DNA from: JAKORR01 sp964608495
GTDB lineage: Bacteria > Armatimonadota > Zipacnadia > Zipacnadales > FEN-943
DNA length: 24,221 bases
Direction: 5' to 3'
Assembly: GCA_964608495.1 (NCBI GenBank)
Contig: CAZSOQ010000061.1
Location: forward strand, 1-24,221
The translations under genes and the position numbers were made by a program. The notes below the pieces were generated by a model, which was given only the letters and a program-made list of their open reading frames with translations, ran no database searches and had not been told where the DNA came from. The stretch's first letter is position 1; each line of letters opens with the position of its first letter. Below are positions 7,319 through 15,087 of this stretch, in pieces.

Positions 7319-10234
7319 TCAGCCGCCGATCCGGACCGTCGCGATGCCGAAGGGCGGGATCGTGACGCTCAGCACACCGTCGGCGAAGGACGCCGTGCAG
7401 TCGTCGCTGGGCTGCTCAAGCAGGTCCGTCTCAGTGACGCGGGCGTCGGCCGGGATGAGCAGCGGCGAGAGGCGCACCTGGGCCCGCGTCTCCTTGCCCT
7501 CGACCTCGTAGAGCCTCACCACGACGGCATCCGAGCCCTCCGCCTGCTTGAGGCCCGAGAGCATCACGTTCGGGGTGAGCACCTCGACCATCGAGCCCTC
7601 GGACGGCAGCCGGCCCTCGTGGACTGTGGTGCCCACGGCGACGCAGCGATGGTTGAAGGCGTAGCCCGCGCGGTGGGCGGCTCCCAGATCGAGCGCACCC
7701 ACGTGGGGCACGATCGCCCAGCGGATCTCGTGGCGACCGAGCTCGGGGAGCGGGTCCGGGTCGTAGCTGGAGCGCAGCAGCGTGAGCCGCAGGATGTTGC
7801 CCAGGGCGCTGTGGCCGTACTTGCTGTCGTTGAGCAAGGTGAGACCCGCTCGGGCCTCGCAGGAGCAGCCGGTGGAGCCGGTGAGGTCCGCCCAGGTGAG
7901 GGCTGGGACCTCGCCACCGTCGGTGGGGCGGTCGAGGCTGCCGCAGGCGATCTCGTAGGTGGCCCTGGGGTCGTCGGCGGCCAGGGGGAACGAGGCGCGG
8001 AGGGCAGGGACACCGGTGCTGGGATCCCCGCGCTCGAGCCAGTTGACGTTGAGCGAGAAGTCCACCCGGCAGGCCCCGCGGGCCAGGCTGATGGTGAGGT
8101 CATAGTCTGAGGCGTTGTGGCGGCCCACGAGCCTGACGATGGCCATGTGCGGCCCGTGGTGAACGGCCGAGAGTACGCAGTCGGCGAGCGGCTCGGCCCG
8201 GTCCACGATGGCGCCGAGCTGCCACGCGGTCATGCCGTGGGGTGCCTCCTGCTCGCGATCGAGGGCGCCCAGCACGCAACCCGGCGGGACGAACTGCGTG
8301 CGGGTCTGCTTGTCCACGAGGCTGACGATGCCGCCGGCCTCGGGGGAGAGGACGAGCTCGAGGTACTCGTTGCCCATCACGAGCGGGCTGAGCATCTGAG
8401 CGTGGACGTAGCCCAGGCCGTAGACGGGGCGGCCGGTCTCCCTGACGTAGGCGCCCTCGTCGGCCTGGGCACTGCCGCTCTCGACGACGTAGGCGCGGTA
8501 GCCGGTGGCGGGGAGGTCCTTGGTGGGGAAGGCGACGACGGTGAAAGTGTGGCCCCAGTAGTTGCCGCGCTGTGTGACCTGGCCGGGCGTGGTGTGGCCC
8601 GCCGCGTCACGGACGATGACGCGGCCGTCGGCGAGCTCGCGGTTCCAGATCTTGACCTGGACGACCTCGTCGCGGGCGAAGGGCGCCGGGTTGAAGACCA
8701 GGAAGGGATCGGCCCCCGACTCGCCCGCGCCGAGGGTCGAGACACCGCCCCACCAGGCGCCGTCGCCGGCCCCGCCCCCCAGGCCGAGGTCGTGAGCGCC
8801 GGGGCGCTCGGCGGGAGCCAGCGCGGATGTGTCCACACAGGCGGCCAGCGCACGCAGGCCGCGCGTGCGGATCATGCCGCTGTTCGCCAGGTTCTCCTGG
8901 AAGAGGCCGAGCGCGTGCTCGACGGTCTCGCGCACGCCCGAGCCGGGGAGGATGTCGTGGAACTGGAGGAACATGGCGCGTTCCCAGCACTCGGTGAGCA
9001 CGTCGGCAGGGTAGGCCAGGCCGCAGAGCCTGCTGGCCAGCAGCGCGGCGATCTCCGTGTCCACCAGGTCGTTCTCGCCCGTGCGGTTGGCGAACTTGAT
9101 CCTGCTCTCGGACGTGTAGCAGCCCTCGAAGACGAAGTTGAGCTCGTCGTCGTGGACGGGCAGCTCGAGGCTGCGCTCCTCGATCTCGCGCTCGACGGCG
9201 GTGAAGAAGGCGTCGGTGGTGGAAAGCTCTACGCGCGGCCAGATCGGCCACTGCTGCATGTCGGCCGCGGCCCGCAGGTGGCGGCGCGTGGGGCCGCCGC
9301 CGTGATCGCCCACGCCGTAGACCCAGAGCAGGGACTTCAGACCCGTGTGGCGCTCCAGGGCGAACAGCAGGTGCGTCATGCGAGGCGTGATCTCGCCGTT
9401 GTAGCCGTTGGGGGAATCGTCGTAGGCCAGGACGCGCGAACCGTCCTTGCCCTGCCACCAGAAGAGCTGGGAGCTCTCGCCGCTGGCCATGGCCCGCAGC
9501 CTTGGGCCGGATGCGCGGTGGTGGTAGTACCGCGTGACGCCGCCCCGGGCGAGGATGCCGGGCAGCGTCCAGCAGTGACCGAAGGTATCGCACTCCCAGT
9601 CTATCTTCACGGCGTCGTAGGGCAGACCGAAGTTCTCATGGAACCAGCGCCGCGCATAGAGCAGATGGCGGCAGAGGATCTCGCCGGAGGCCAGGTTCTT
9701 GTCGCCCTCGACCCACTGGCTGGCCGTGACCTCCCATCGGCCCTCGGCCACGCGCCGGCGCAGGCGCTCGAAGACCTCGGGCGCGTACTGCTGCATGGCC
9801 TTGTAGACCGAGGCCTGGCTCTGGGAGAAGTGGAAGGCCGGGAACTCGTCCATGAGCCTGTCCATGGTCGTGAAGGTGTCGTGGGTGACCGCGACGGTCT
9901 CGGGCCAGGACCACATCCAGTTCATGTCAATATGAGCGTGGCCGCAGCAGTAGATGGTGTACTGCTTGGCCGCGTCGCCGAGGGGGGCCAGGAGGGTCTC
10001 GGCCTCAGCCACCAGGGCTTCGGCGTCGGCACAGCCCTGGCTCAGGCCCTCGGCCACGGACTGGGCCGCGCGCTCGATCAGCGGCGTCCACTCCGCCGCC
10101 TCATCGAGGTGCGCCTCGGCAAGGCGTACCGCGAAGTCCAGCTCCGCCCGGAACCGCTCGAGCGGCCGGGACTGGGCCTGCTGGGACTGCGCGAGCACCT
10201 GTATCCAGTCACGCAGGTTGGGTCTTGAGCTCAA
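7319..10234 (-). CDS. GH38 alpha-mannosidase
   Basis: A 971-residue glycoside hydrolase family 38 enzyme, a retaining, zinc-dependent alpha-mannosidase. The zinc and catalytic motifs are intact: GHAHIDMNWMW with His101 and Asp103; DWECDTFGH with Asp216, the family nucleophile position; and GVGDHGGGPT with His311. Central helical and C-terminal beta-sandwich domains follow, and total length matches bacterial GH38. No signal peptide is seen, so it probably acts inside the cell on imported oligosaccharides. TTG 10234 is chosen because GAGGAG lies 10 bases upstream; the in-frame GTG at 10243 is only 1 base from that site. It is the last gene of the leftward group, 137 bases after the propeller gene, so it may have its own promoter. 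Confidence 0.93.
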   Translation of the reverse strand: MSSRPNLRDWIQVLAQSQQAQSRPLERFRAELDFAVRLAEAHLDEAAEWTPLIERAAQSVAEGLSQGCADAEALVAEAETLLAPLGDAAKQYTIYCCGHAHIDMNWMWSWPETVAVTHDTFTTMDRLMDEFPAFHFSQSQASVYKAMQQYAPEVFERLRRRVAEGRWEVTASQWVEGDKNLASGEILCRHLLYARRWFHENFGLPYDAVKIDWECDTFGHCWTLPGILARGGVTRYYHHRASGPRLRAMASGESSQLFWWQGKDGSRVLAYDDSPNGYNGEITPRMTHLLFALERHTGLKSLLWVYGVGDHGGGPTRRHLRAAADMQQWPIWPRVELSTTDAFFTAVEREIEERSLELPVHDDELNFVFEGCYTSESRIKFANRTGENDLVDTEIAALLASRLCGLAYPADVLTECWERAMFLQFHDILPGSGVRETVEHALGLFQENLANSGMIRTRGLRALAACVDTSALAPAERPGAHDLGLGGGAGDGAWWGGVSTLGAGESGADPFLVFNPAPFARDEVVQVKIWNRELADGRVIVRDAAGHTTPGQVTQRGNYWGHTFTVVAFPTKDLPATGYRAYVVESGSAQADEGAYVRETGRPVYGLGYVHAQMLSPLVMGNEYLELVLSPEAGGIVSLVDKQTRTQFVPPGCVLGALDREQEAPHGMTAWQLGAIVDRAEPLADCVLSAVHHGPHMAIVRLVGRHNASDYDLTISLARGACRVDFSLNVNWLERGDPSTGVPALRASFPLAADDPRATYEIACGSLDRPTDGGEVPALTWADLTGSTGCSCEARAGLTLLNDSKYGHSALGNILRLTLLRSSYDPDPLPELGRHEIRWAIVPHVGALDLGAAHRAGYAFNHRCVAVGTTVHEGRLPSEGSMVEVLTPNVMLSGLKQAEGSDAVVVRLYEVEGKETRAQVRLSPLLIPADARVTETDLLEQPSDDCTASFADGVLSVTIPPFGIATVRIGG

Positions 10235-10312
10235 GGGGGTCACTCCTCGATATCAGGATTGGCGACGGCACGGGGGCGGTTTCGCCGCCGAGGGAATGGG
10301 ACCTACCGGGTA

Positions 10313-10328
10313 GCGCCCATGGGGGCGC
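10313..10328. repeat. Short hairpin in gap upstream of GH38 gene
   Basis: GCGCCC (10313-10318) and GGGCGC (10323-10328) flank an ATGG loop. It lies between the propeller gene and the GH38 gene. It could cause partial termination or be leader structure; nothing else in this 137-base gap is recognisable. Confidence 0.3.
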
Positions 10329-10371
10329 GCCGTCCCGGGTAAGGTCGCCCCAGCCCGTGGAGTGCGCCCGC

Positions 10372-11220
10372 CTACCGTAGTGCCAGCTTGATGATGCCGC
10401 CCGAGTCCTGGGCGATGTAAACGAACCTGTCCCGGTCTCGCGCGAAGCCCTCCTGGTTCATGCCGGGGAGGGCATACGCCCGCAGCACCTCGCCGTCCCG
10501 CGACAGCACGATGAAGGCATTCGCCGCGTCGCTCACCGCGTACAGGCGCCCGGCCTCGGTGTCGTACATCAGATCGGCGATGTCCACGAAGCCCGGGTAT
10601 ATGGCGCGCAGGATCCTGCAGGGCTCGTCCGCCGCGGCCCCGGTCCTCAGCGGCACCTCGACCTCGAAGATCGCCGACGGGTCCTCGGTGTCCGCGAGGT
10701 CAAAGCCCTGGTTGGCCACGTAGAAGGTTCCGCCCTCGGGGTGGGTCTCGTCGGGCACGAAGGTGATCCCCTCGATCCCCTGCCCGCCGGGCTTCATGAC
10801 CAGCTTGCCCTCGAAGTATCGGTCCAGCAAGAACTCGCGCCGCACCTCCAGCCCCTCGGGCGCAACCTCCAGGACCTTCTCCTCGCCCTCGATGGCGATG
10901 TACAGCAGGCCCGTGGCGGGGTCATGGGTGATGCCCTCGAAGTCCGCGTCGCGCAGATGTCTGTTCTGCACCGGCGTGCCGTCCGTCCGGATCTCGCACA
11001 CGTCGCCCTCGTCGCCCACCACGAACAGCGTGCCCCGACCCGCATGGAAGCAGAGGCCCGAGGGCTCGTTGAAGCCGATCTTGTCAATGTTGCCCACGTA
11101 GGTGGCCGGGAAGAGCACGTCCAGCGGATCGCTCCGCGCCGGGGCCGCCCATCCGCCCAACAGCAAGCCCACCACCGCCGCCGCCACGCAAACGTCTGTC
11201 CGCCGCCTCAAGCCGCGCAT
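10372..11220 (-). CDS. Exported SdiA-regulated-type beta-propeller protein
   Basis: A 282-residue exported protein. ATG 11220 has GGGAGG about 10 bases upstream. Residues 1 to about 30 form a signal peptide (basic start, AAAVVGLLLGG core, cleavage near APARS). The mature part has repeated four-stranded propeller blades, with phrases typical of the SdiA-regulated/YjiK family: EPSGLCFHAGRGTLFVVGDEG, ADFEGITHDPATGLLYIAIEG, and a closing blade QEGFARDRDRFVYIAQDSGG. The family's function is not established; the fold suits ligand binding or phosphoesterase-like chemistry. It lies 71 bases after the second M55 gene on the same strand and is probably co-transcribed with it. Confidence 0.75.
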   Translation of the reverse strand: MRGLRRRTDVCVAAAVVGLLLGGWAAPARSDPLDVLFPATYVGNIDKIGFNEPSGLCFHAGRGTLFVVGDEGDVCEIRTDGTPVQNRHLRDADFEGITHDPATGLLYIAIEGEEKVLEVAPEGLEVRREFLLDRYFEGKLVMKPGGQGIEGITFVPDETHPEGGTFYVANQGFDLADTEDPSAIFEVEVPLRTGAAADEPCRILRAIYPGFVDIADLMYDTEAGRLYAVSDAANAFIVLSRDGEVLRAYALPGMNQEGFARDRDRFVYIAQDSGGIIKLALR

Positions 11221-11291
11221 GTCATCGCCACCTCCCGGCTCCGCGCATGGCCACACAGGCCGACCCGCCCGCCTGCCCGCGCCTACTGCTG

Positions 11292-12128
11292 TCAAGCGGG
11301 CGCGAACTCGAAGCGCCGCCAGTCGCGCGGGTAGCTGTATAGCTTGTACATCAGGTCCAGGATGTCCTCCGCCTCGATCTCCCGCGTATGCGCATCGAGC
11401 ACGCGGCTGTGGGCCGGGGGCTTCTCCTCGTCGAAAGCGGCCTCGACCCGCTCGTCGCGGAAGAGGATGGGGCTCTCGAGCCTGAAGGGCTGGATTTCGT
11501 CCACCAGCTTCATGGCCTGCTGCGCGCCCTCGCGGATCATCCCCCGCGCTTCCTCCGGCGTGCGCTGCAGGGCCGACGTGCGGCTCAGGCCCACCTTCAC
11601 GGCCACGGTCACCACGCCCGGGATCAGCTCCTCGATCTCCTTGCAGGCGAAGGCGTCGCCCGTCACGAAAACGAAGGGCACGCCGTGGTGGCCGGCGATG
11701 GCCGCCTGCAGGCCCGACTCGCCCAGCTCGATGCCGTTGAAGGTCCACTTCCGGATCGCCGTGCTCATCGTGTGGTACAGGCAGGCGCCCTCGGAGCCGG
11801 CCTTGGCGTGGGCGCCCACCAGGCCCGTGGCGGCGCAGCCCTCGTCCAGGTAGGGCAGCCAGAAGGGCCGCTCCAGCCCGTTGATCACCCAGGCCCGGCT
11901 GTCCAGATGATCGAGGTCAATCGTGTACCCCGCGCCGTGACCGTCGTTCACAATCACGTCCGTCGCCCCGCCGCGGAAGCACCCATCCACCGCCGCGCTG
12001 ACTTCCTCCGCCAGCCATCGCCGCTGGCGGCACCGCCGCTCGTGGTTCTCCAGGCTCGTATCGTCGCGGTTCTCCCAGGTGAACACCCCCGCGACGCCCT
12101 CCAGGTCCGTCATCAGGTAGATCCTCAT
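11292..12128 (-). CDS. M55 family D-aminopeptidase (DppA-like), copy 2
   Basis: A 278-residue protein of peptidase family M55, whose model is Bacillus subtilis DppA, a zinc-dependent D-aminopeptidase releasing N-terminal D-amino acids from peptides such as D-Ala-D-Ala. The expected metal ligands can be placed: Asp8 and Glu10 in TDLEG, His64 in NDGHGAG, His107 in GAHAKA, Glu137 in LGES; His119 (LYHT) matches the catalytic region. No signal peptide, so cytoplasmic. ATG 12128 overlaps the stop of the upstream paralogue as ATGA, with GGGAGG upstream, which indicates translational coupling. Similarity to that neighbour is high along the whole length, including the unusual HERRCRQRRWLAEEV and TREIEAED segments, so the pair arose by tandem duplication. 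Family assignment is secure; the substrate is not. Confidence 0.9.
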   Translation of the reverse strand: MRIYLMTDLEGVAGVFTWENRDDTSLENHERRCRQRRWLAEEVSAAVDGCFRGGATDVIVNDGHGAGYTIDLDHLDSRAWVINGLERPFWLPYLDEGCAATGLVGAHAKAGSEGACLYHTMSTAIRKWTFNGIELGESGLQAAIAGHHGVPFVFVTGDAFACKEIEELIPGVVTVAVKVGLSRTSALQRTPEEARGMIREGAQQAMKLVDEIQPFRLESPILFRDERVEAAFDEEKPPAHSRVLDAHTREIEAEDILDLMYKLYSYPRDWRRFEFAPA

Positions 12129-12997
12129 CGGTCCTTTCCTCCCTGGGTCTGCTCGACGACCGAAGGGTCGTCCTTCCACATCGGCCGCCAATCGCGGTCG
12201 TGGCCGTACATTCTGTGCATGAAGTCCACCATGTCCTCGGCCTCGATCTCGCGCGTGCGGCTGTCAACCACGCGTCCCACGCGCGGCGGCTTCTCCGGGT
12301 CGAAGACGGGCTCGTGCCATTCCTCGCGGAAGAGGATGGGCGGGTCCAGCCTGAGCGGCTCCATGTCCCCGATGCGCCGCACGGCCTCCTCGGCGCCCTC
12401 GCGGATCATCTGTCGTGCCTTCTCCGGCGTCGCGGTCAGCGCCGAGAACCTGCCCGTCCCGTACTTCACGGGCACGGTGACGCAGCCCGGGCACAGCTCC
12501 GCCATCTCGCGGCACGCATGGGCCTCGCCCGCGCAGAACACGAAGGGCACGCCGAAGTGCCCCGCCAGGAAGGCCTGATACCCCGTCTCCCCGACGCTGA
12601 TCCCGTTGAGCCAGTACCCGCGGATCGCCGGGCCCATGGTGTGGTACAGCGTCGCGCCGAGGGTCTCGGCCTTGGCGTGAGTGCCCAGGCTCCCGAGGGC
12701 CGCGCAGCTCTCGTCCAGGCCCACGCAGTAGAAGGGGCTGCCCTGCCCGTGCAGCACCCGGACCCCCGGCTGCACGCGCTCGAGGTCTATGGTGTAGCCA
12801 GCCCCGTGGCCGTCGTTCACCCACACCTCCGTCGCGCCGCCCGTTCGGAAGCCATCCGTCATCGCGTTGACTTCCTCGGCCAGCCACCGTCGCTGGCGGC
12901 AACGGCGCTCGTGGTTCTCGAGGCTGTCGTCGCCGCGGTCCTCCCACTGGTAGACGCCGGCCACGCCCTCCAGGTCGGTAACCACGTAGATCCTCAG
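12125..12997 (-). CDS. M55 family D-aminopeptidase (DppA-like), copy 1; start codon uncertain
   Basis: A roughly 290-residue M55 peptidase and the leading member of the tandem pair. All metal positions are kept (Asp8, Glu10, His64, His107, Glu137, plus His119). Compared with copy 2 it has about 12 extra C-terminal residues, rich in charged and polar groups. No ATG, GTG or TTG lies in frame near the family N-terminus: the codon aligning with Met1 of copy 2 is CTG (12997-12995), with six Gs ending 7 bases upstream. The only in-frame ATG (13198) would overlap the divergent gene's start. An out-of-frame ATG at 13013 abuts a 7-G run; removing one G would put it in frame. I give the CTG position. 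Predicted role is cytoplasmic cleavage of D-amino-acid peptides together with copy 2. Confidence 0.85.
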   Translation of the reverse strand: MRIYVVTDLEGVAGVYQWEDRGDDSLENHERRCRQRRWLAEEVNAMTDGFRTGGATEVWVNDGHGAGYTIDLERVQPGVRVLHGQGSPFYCVGLDESCAALGSLGTHAKAETLGATLYHTMGPAIRGYWLNGISVGETGYQAFLAGHFGVPFVFCAGEAHACREMAELCPGCVTVPVKYGTGRFSALTATPEKARQMIREGAEEAVRRIGDMEPLRLDPPILFREEWHEPVFDPEKPPRVGRVVDSRTREIEAEDMVDFMHRMYGHDRDWRPMWKDDPSVVEQTQGGKDR

Positions 12998-13025
12998 GAC
13001 GATACCCCCCCATGCGTGCGCTGCC

Positions 13026-13050
13026 CGCGGCGCAAGGTATTCGCGCCGCG
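13026..13050. repeat. Inverted repeat upstream of the M55 pair
   Basis: CGCGGCGC (13026-13033) and GCGCCGCG (13043-13050) are perfect 8-base arms around a 9-base AT-richer centre (AAGGTATTC). It lies in the 180-base divergent gap, 29 bases before the M55 start, and could be an operator or a leader hairpin. Confidence 0.4.
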
Positions 13051-13096
13051 CCTCCCCCTGTCCTGCCGCCGCGCGGGAGCCTGGCGGACCCGGTCC

Positions 13097-13105
13097 TGGT
13101 ATGAT
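13097..13105 (+). promoter_or_regulatory. Candidate extended -10 promoter for the toroid protein gene
   Basis: TGGTATGAT combines the TGN extension with a 5/6 match to TATAAT, in a very GC-rich context, about 73 bases before ATG 13178. No -35 match is seen, as is usual for extended -10 promoters. The reverse complement also holds TATCAT, so the site could serve the divergent M55 operon as well. Confidence 0.4.
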
Positions 13106-13177
13106 ACGAAGCTGGACTGACGGGTGCGCGCGGCGGCTGGGGCTGGGGGGCCTCGCACGGGAGAGGAGAGAGGGACA

Positions 13178-15058
13178 ATGGGCACTCAGCGGCGGCATCT
13201 GGGCTCACGGTCGGGAGCACCCCTGCCGGGCCCTGTCACGGTGCTCGTGGTTGCGGCCGTGACTCTCGCGCCGGCTGCGGCTTCGCTCGCCGACGGGGGG
13301 CGTGCTCCCCTCGATGAGCGGCGACTGGCCCTCCTGCAGGCCGCGGACCGGCAGCTCACCGTGGCTGACGAGGACACCGCGCTGCCTCGCCCGAACCTGC
13401 GCCTGAGGGAGCAGGACCGAGAGGACGCACATCTGGAGAAGGCGCTGACGATCTTTGCCCTGATGGATGCGGGCTTGGCCGGTGCCCCGCGCGCCGACGA
13501 GGCCAACCGCGTCCTGCGCTACTCCCTGGCCCGCTGGCCTGCGACGGAGCCGGCCCACGTCCTGGGCCAGTATGCGAGGGCCTGGAACCACCGCAGCCGC
13601 AGCCTGGCGCTCAGGATCCACTGCCTCTACGCCGACCGCCTTGATGCGGACGTGGCGGCCGAGTTCCGCAAGCGCCTGTCCTACATGCTCACGGGCCCCT
13701 TCGAGCGGAAGAGCGAGAACATCAAGTTCACGAACAACTGCGCCTACTTCCTTGCCCACGAGCGCCTGGGCGCCACGGACAGCGACACCTTCGCCCAGGT
13801 GAGGGCTTGGCTGCTCACCTCACTGGGGGATGCTGTGGCGAGGGGCTACCACGAATGGGGCTCGACCTACAACGCCTGGACGGTGGGCGCGCTGCTCAAC
13901 CTGGCCGAGTTCGCCAGCGACCGCGAGGTCCGCGACCTGGCCACCAGGGCCGTGGACTACTTCCTGGCCTGCCAGTCCGGCTTCTGCCTCAAGGGCCTTT
14001 ACTGCTCGCCCGCCGTGCGTCGGTACCTGCACTGGCCCATCAACTGTGTCGAGCCCCAGACAGTGATCGCCCAGGTGCTCTTCACGGGCGACCCTACGCC
14101 GAGCGACCGGGCGTGGATCGAGTGGGCGGCCAGCAACTACCGTCCTCCCGCCGCCCTCACCTCGCTCTACAGCCAGTCGGTGCCTGCCGAGGCGCTGCTC
14201 ACCACCGGCCAGCACGCCTGGCGATACCGCTGCTACCGCGGGGAACGCTACGCGGTGGCCACGGCCCAGGCGCCGGACCCGCGCACCTTTGTCCTGGACA
14301 CCGGCGGGACTCACGACGTCGTGGGATGCTTCGTCCAGTCGGCCGCAGGGGCGCTGAACCGCGTGGTGCCCTATGGCTATCCCCCGTGGTCCGGGCCGGC
14401 GAAGAAGCGCAATGTGAGCGAGTGCTACTTCGGGTACAAGAACGTGGCTCTGGTCAACAACGGCGGCTCGACGAAGGCAGTGTGGGCCGGCGGCATCGTC
14501 GAGAGCGTGCCGTCGCGCCTGTTCTTCTCGGCCGGCTTCCGCCGGATCCTTCAAGGCGGCTGGGCTTTCCTTACCGATGGCACGATCTACGTCGCCTGGG
14601 CGCCCACCATCGGCGACCCCGTGGACGACCCCGACTCCGATACCTTCACGGCCCCTGGCACGATCGGCCGCTGGCTCAGGTCCACCCACACGCCGGGTCC
14701 TGAGGGCGAGACGAGCGTCCTCGAGGTGGGTGACGCGGCGTCCTATGGCAGCTTCGAGCAGTTCGTGGAGGGAGTCGTCGCCCGCAACCGGCGGCCGCGC
14801 TTAGTGGCGGGGAGGGTCAGCTACACGGCTCCCGATGGAACGGAGCTTCGGTTTGGCCCTGGGGCGGCCACGGTCAGCGGAAGGTCCTTCGCGCCCCAGG
14901 CCTTGCCTATGTGCCACATGCCGGGCATCGAAGGACACACGCTGGCCATGCCCGGCGGGACGGTCGTCCTCGACTTCAGCCCCGGGGCCGCGGCACCACG
15001 ACTCGTCCGGGCGACGGCGCTGGTGACCTTCGGGGCCGTTGCTGGCTCACCCCGATGA
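13178..15058 (+). CDS. Secreted alpha/alpha-toroid plus beta-sandwich protein, polysaccharide-lyase-like
   Basis: A 626-residue exported protein. ATG 13178 follows GAGGAGAGAGGG. Residues 1 to about 45 carry a signal peptide (PVTVLVVAAVTLAPAAASLA). About 60-330 is helical with a toroid-like repeat pattern, including NNCAYFLAHERLG and EWGSTYNAWTVGALLNLAEF; this Asn/His/Tyr-rich style is seen in chondroitin/heparin/alginate-type lyases. About 330-626 is beta-rich (FVLDTGGTHDVVGCF, RLFFSAGFRRILQGGW, and sandwich strands to the end), like the C-terminal domain of heparinase II/III-type enzymes. I cannot assign a lyase family or point to a proven catalytic set. It stands alone, back to back with the M55 operon and convergent with the C45 gene 29 bases away. 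Confidence 0.5.
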   Translation: MGTQRRHLGSRSGAPLPGPVTVLVVAAVTLAPAAASLADGGRAPLDERRLALLQAADRQLTVADEDTALPRPNLRLREQDREDAHLEKALTIFALMDAGLAGAPRADEANRVLRYSLARWPATEPAHVLGQYARAWNHRSRSLALRIHCLYADRLDADVAAEFRKRLSYMLTGPFERKSENIKFTNNCAYFLAHERLGATDSDTFAQVRAWLLTSLGDAVARGYHEWGSTYNAWTVGALLNLAEFASDREVRDLATRAVDYFLACQSGFCLKGLYCSPAVRRYLHWPINCVEPQTVIAQVLFTGDPTPSDRAWIEWAASNYRPPAALTSLYSQSVPAEALLTTGQHAWRYRCYRGERYAVATAQAPDPRTFVLDTGGTHDVVGCFVQSAAGALNRVVPYGYPPWSGPAKKRNVSECYFGYKNVALVNNGGSTKAVWAGGIVESVPSRLFFSAGFRRILQGGWAFLTDGTIYVAWAPTIGDPVDDPDSDTFTAPGTIGRWLRSTHTPGPEGETSVLEVGDAASYGSFEQFVEGVVARNRRPRLVAGRVSYTAPDGTELRFGPGAATVSGRSFAPQALPMCHMPGIEGHTLAMPGGTVVLDFSPGAAAPRLVRATALVTFGAVAGSPR

Positions 15059-15087
15059 GCGTGCCCCGGGGCGACTCGCCGCGCCCA

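Noticed and set aside
8117..10228. Rightward open frame of 703 codons opposite the GH38 gene
   Set aside because: The GH38 motifs on the other strand are unmistakable; the frame has biased composition and no ribosome site.
12200..13120. Rightward open frame opposite M55 copy 1
   Set aside because: Antisense shadow of a well-conserved enzyme; it even mirrors the duplication seen opposite copy 2.
13011..13198. N-terminal extension of M55 copy 1 to ATG 13198
   Set aside because: It would add 67 low-complexity residues before the family N-terminus and overlap the divergent gene's start region.
15063..15072. GCCCCGGGGC palindrome between convergent stops as a terminator
   Set aside because: Ten bases with no loop and no T-run; common by chance at this GC content.
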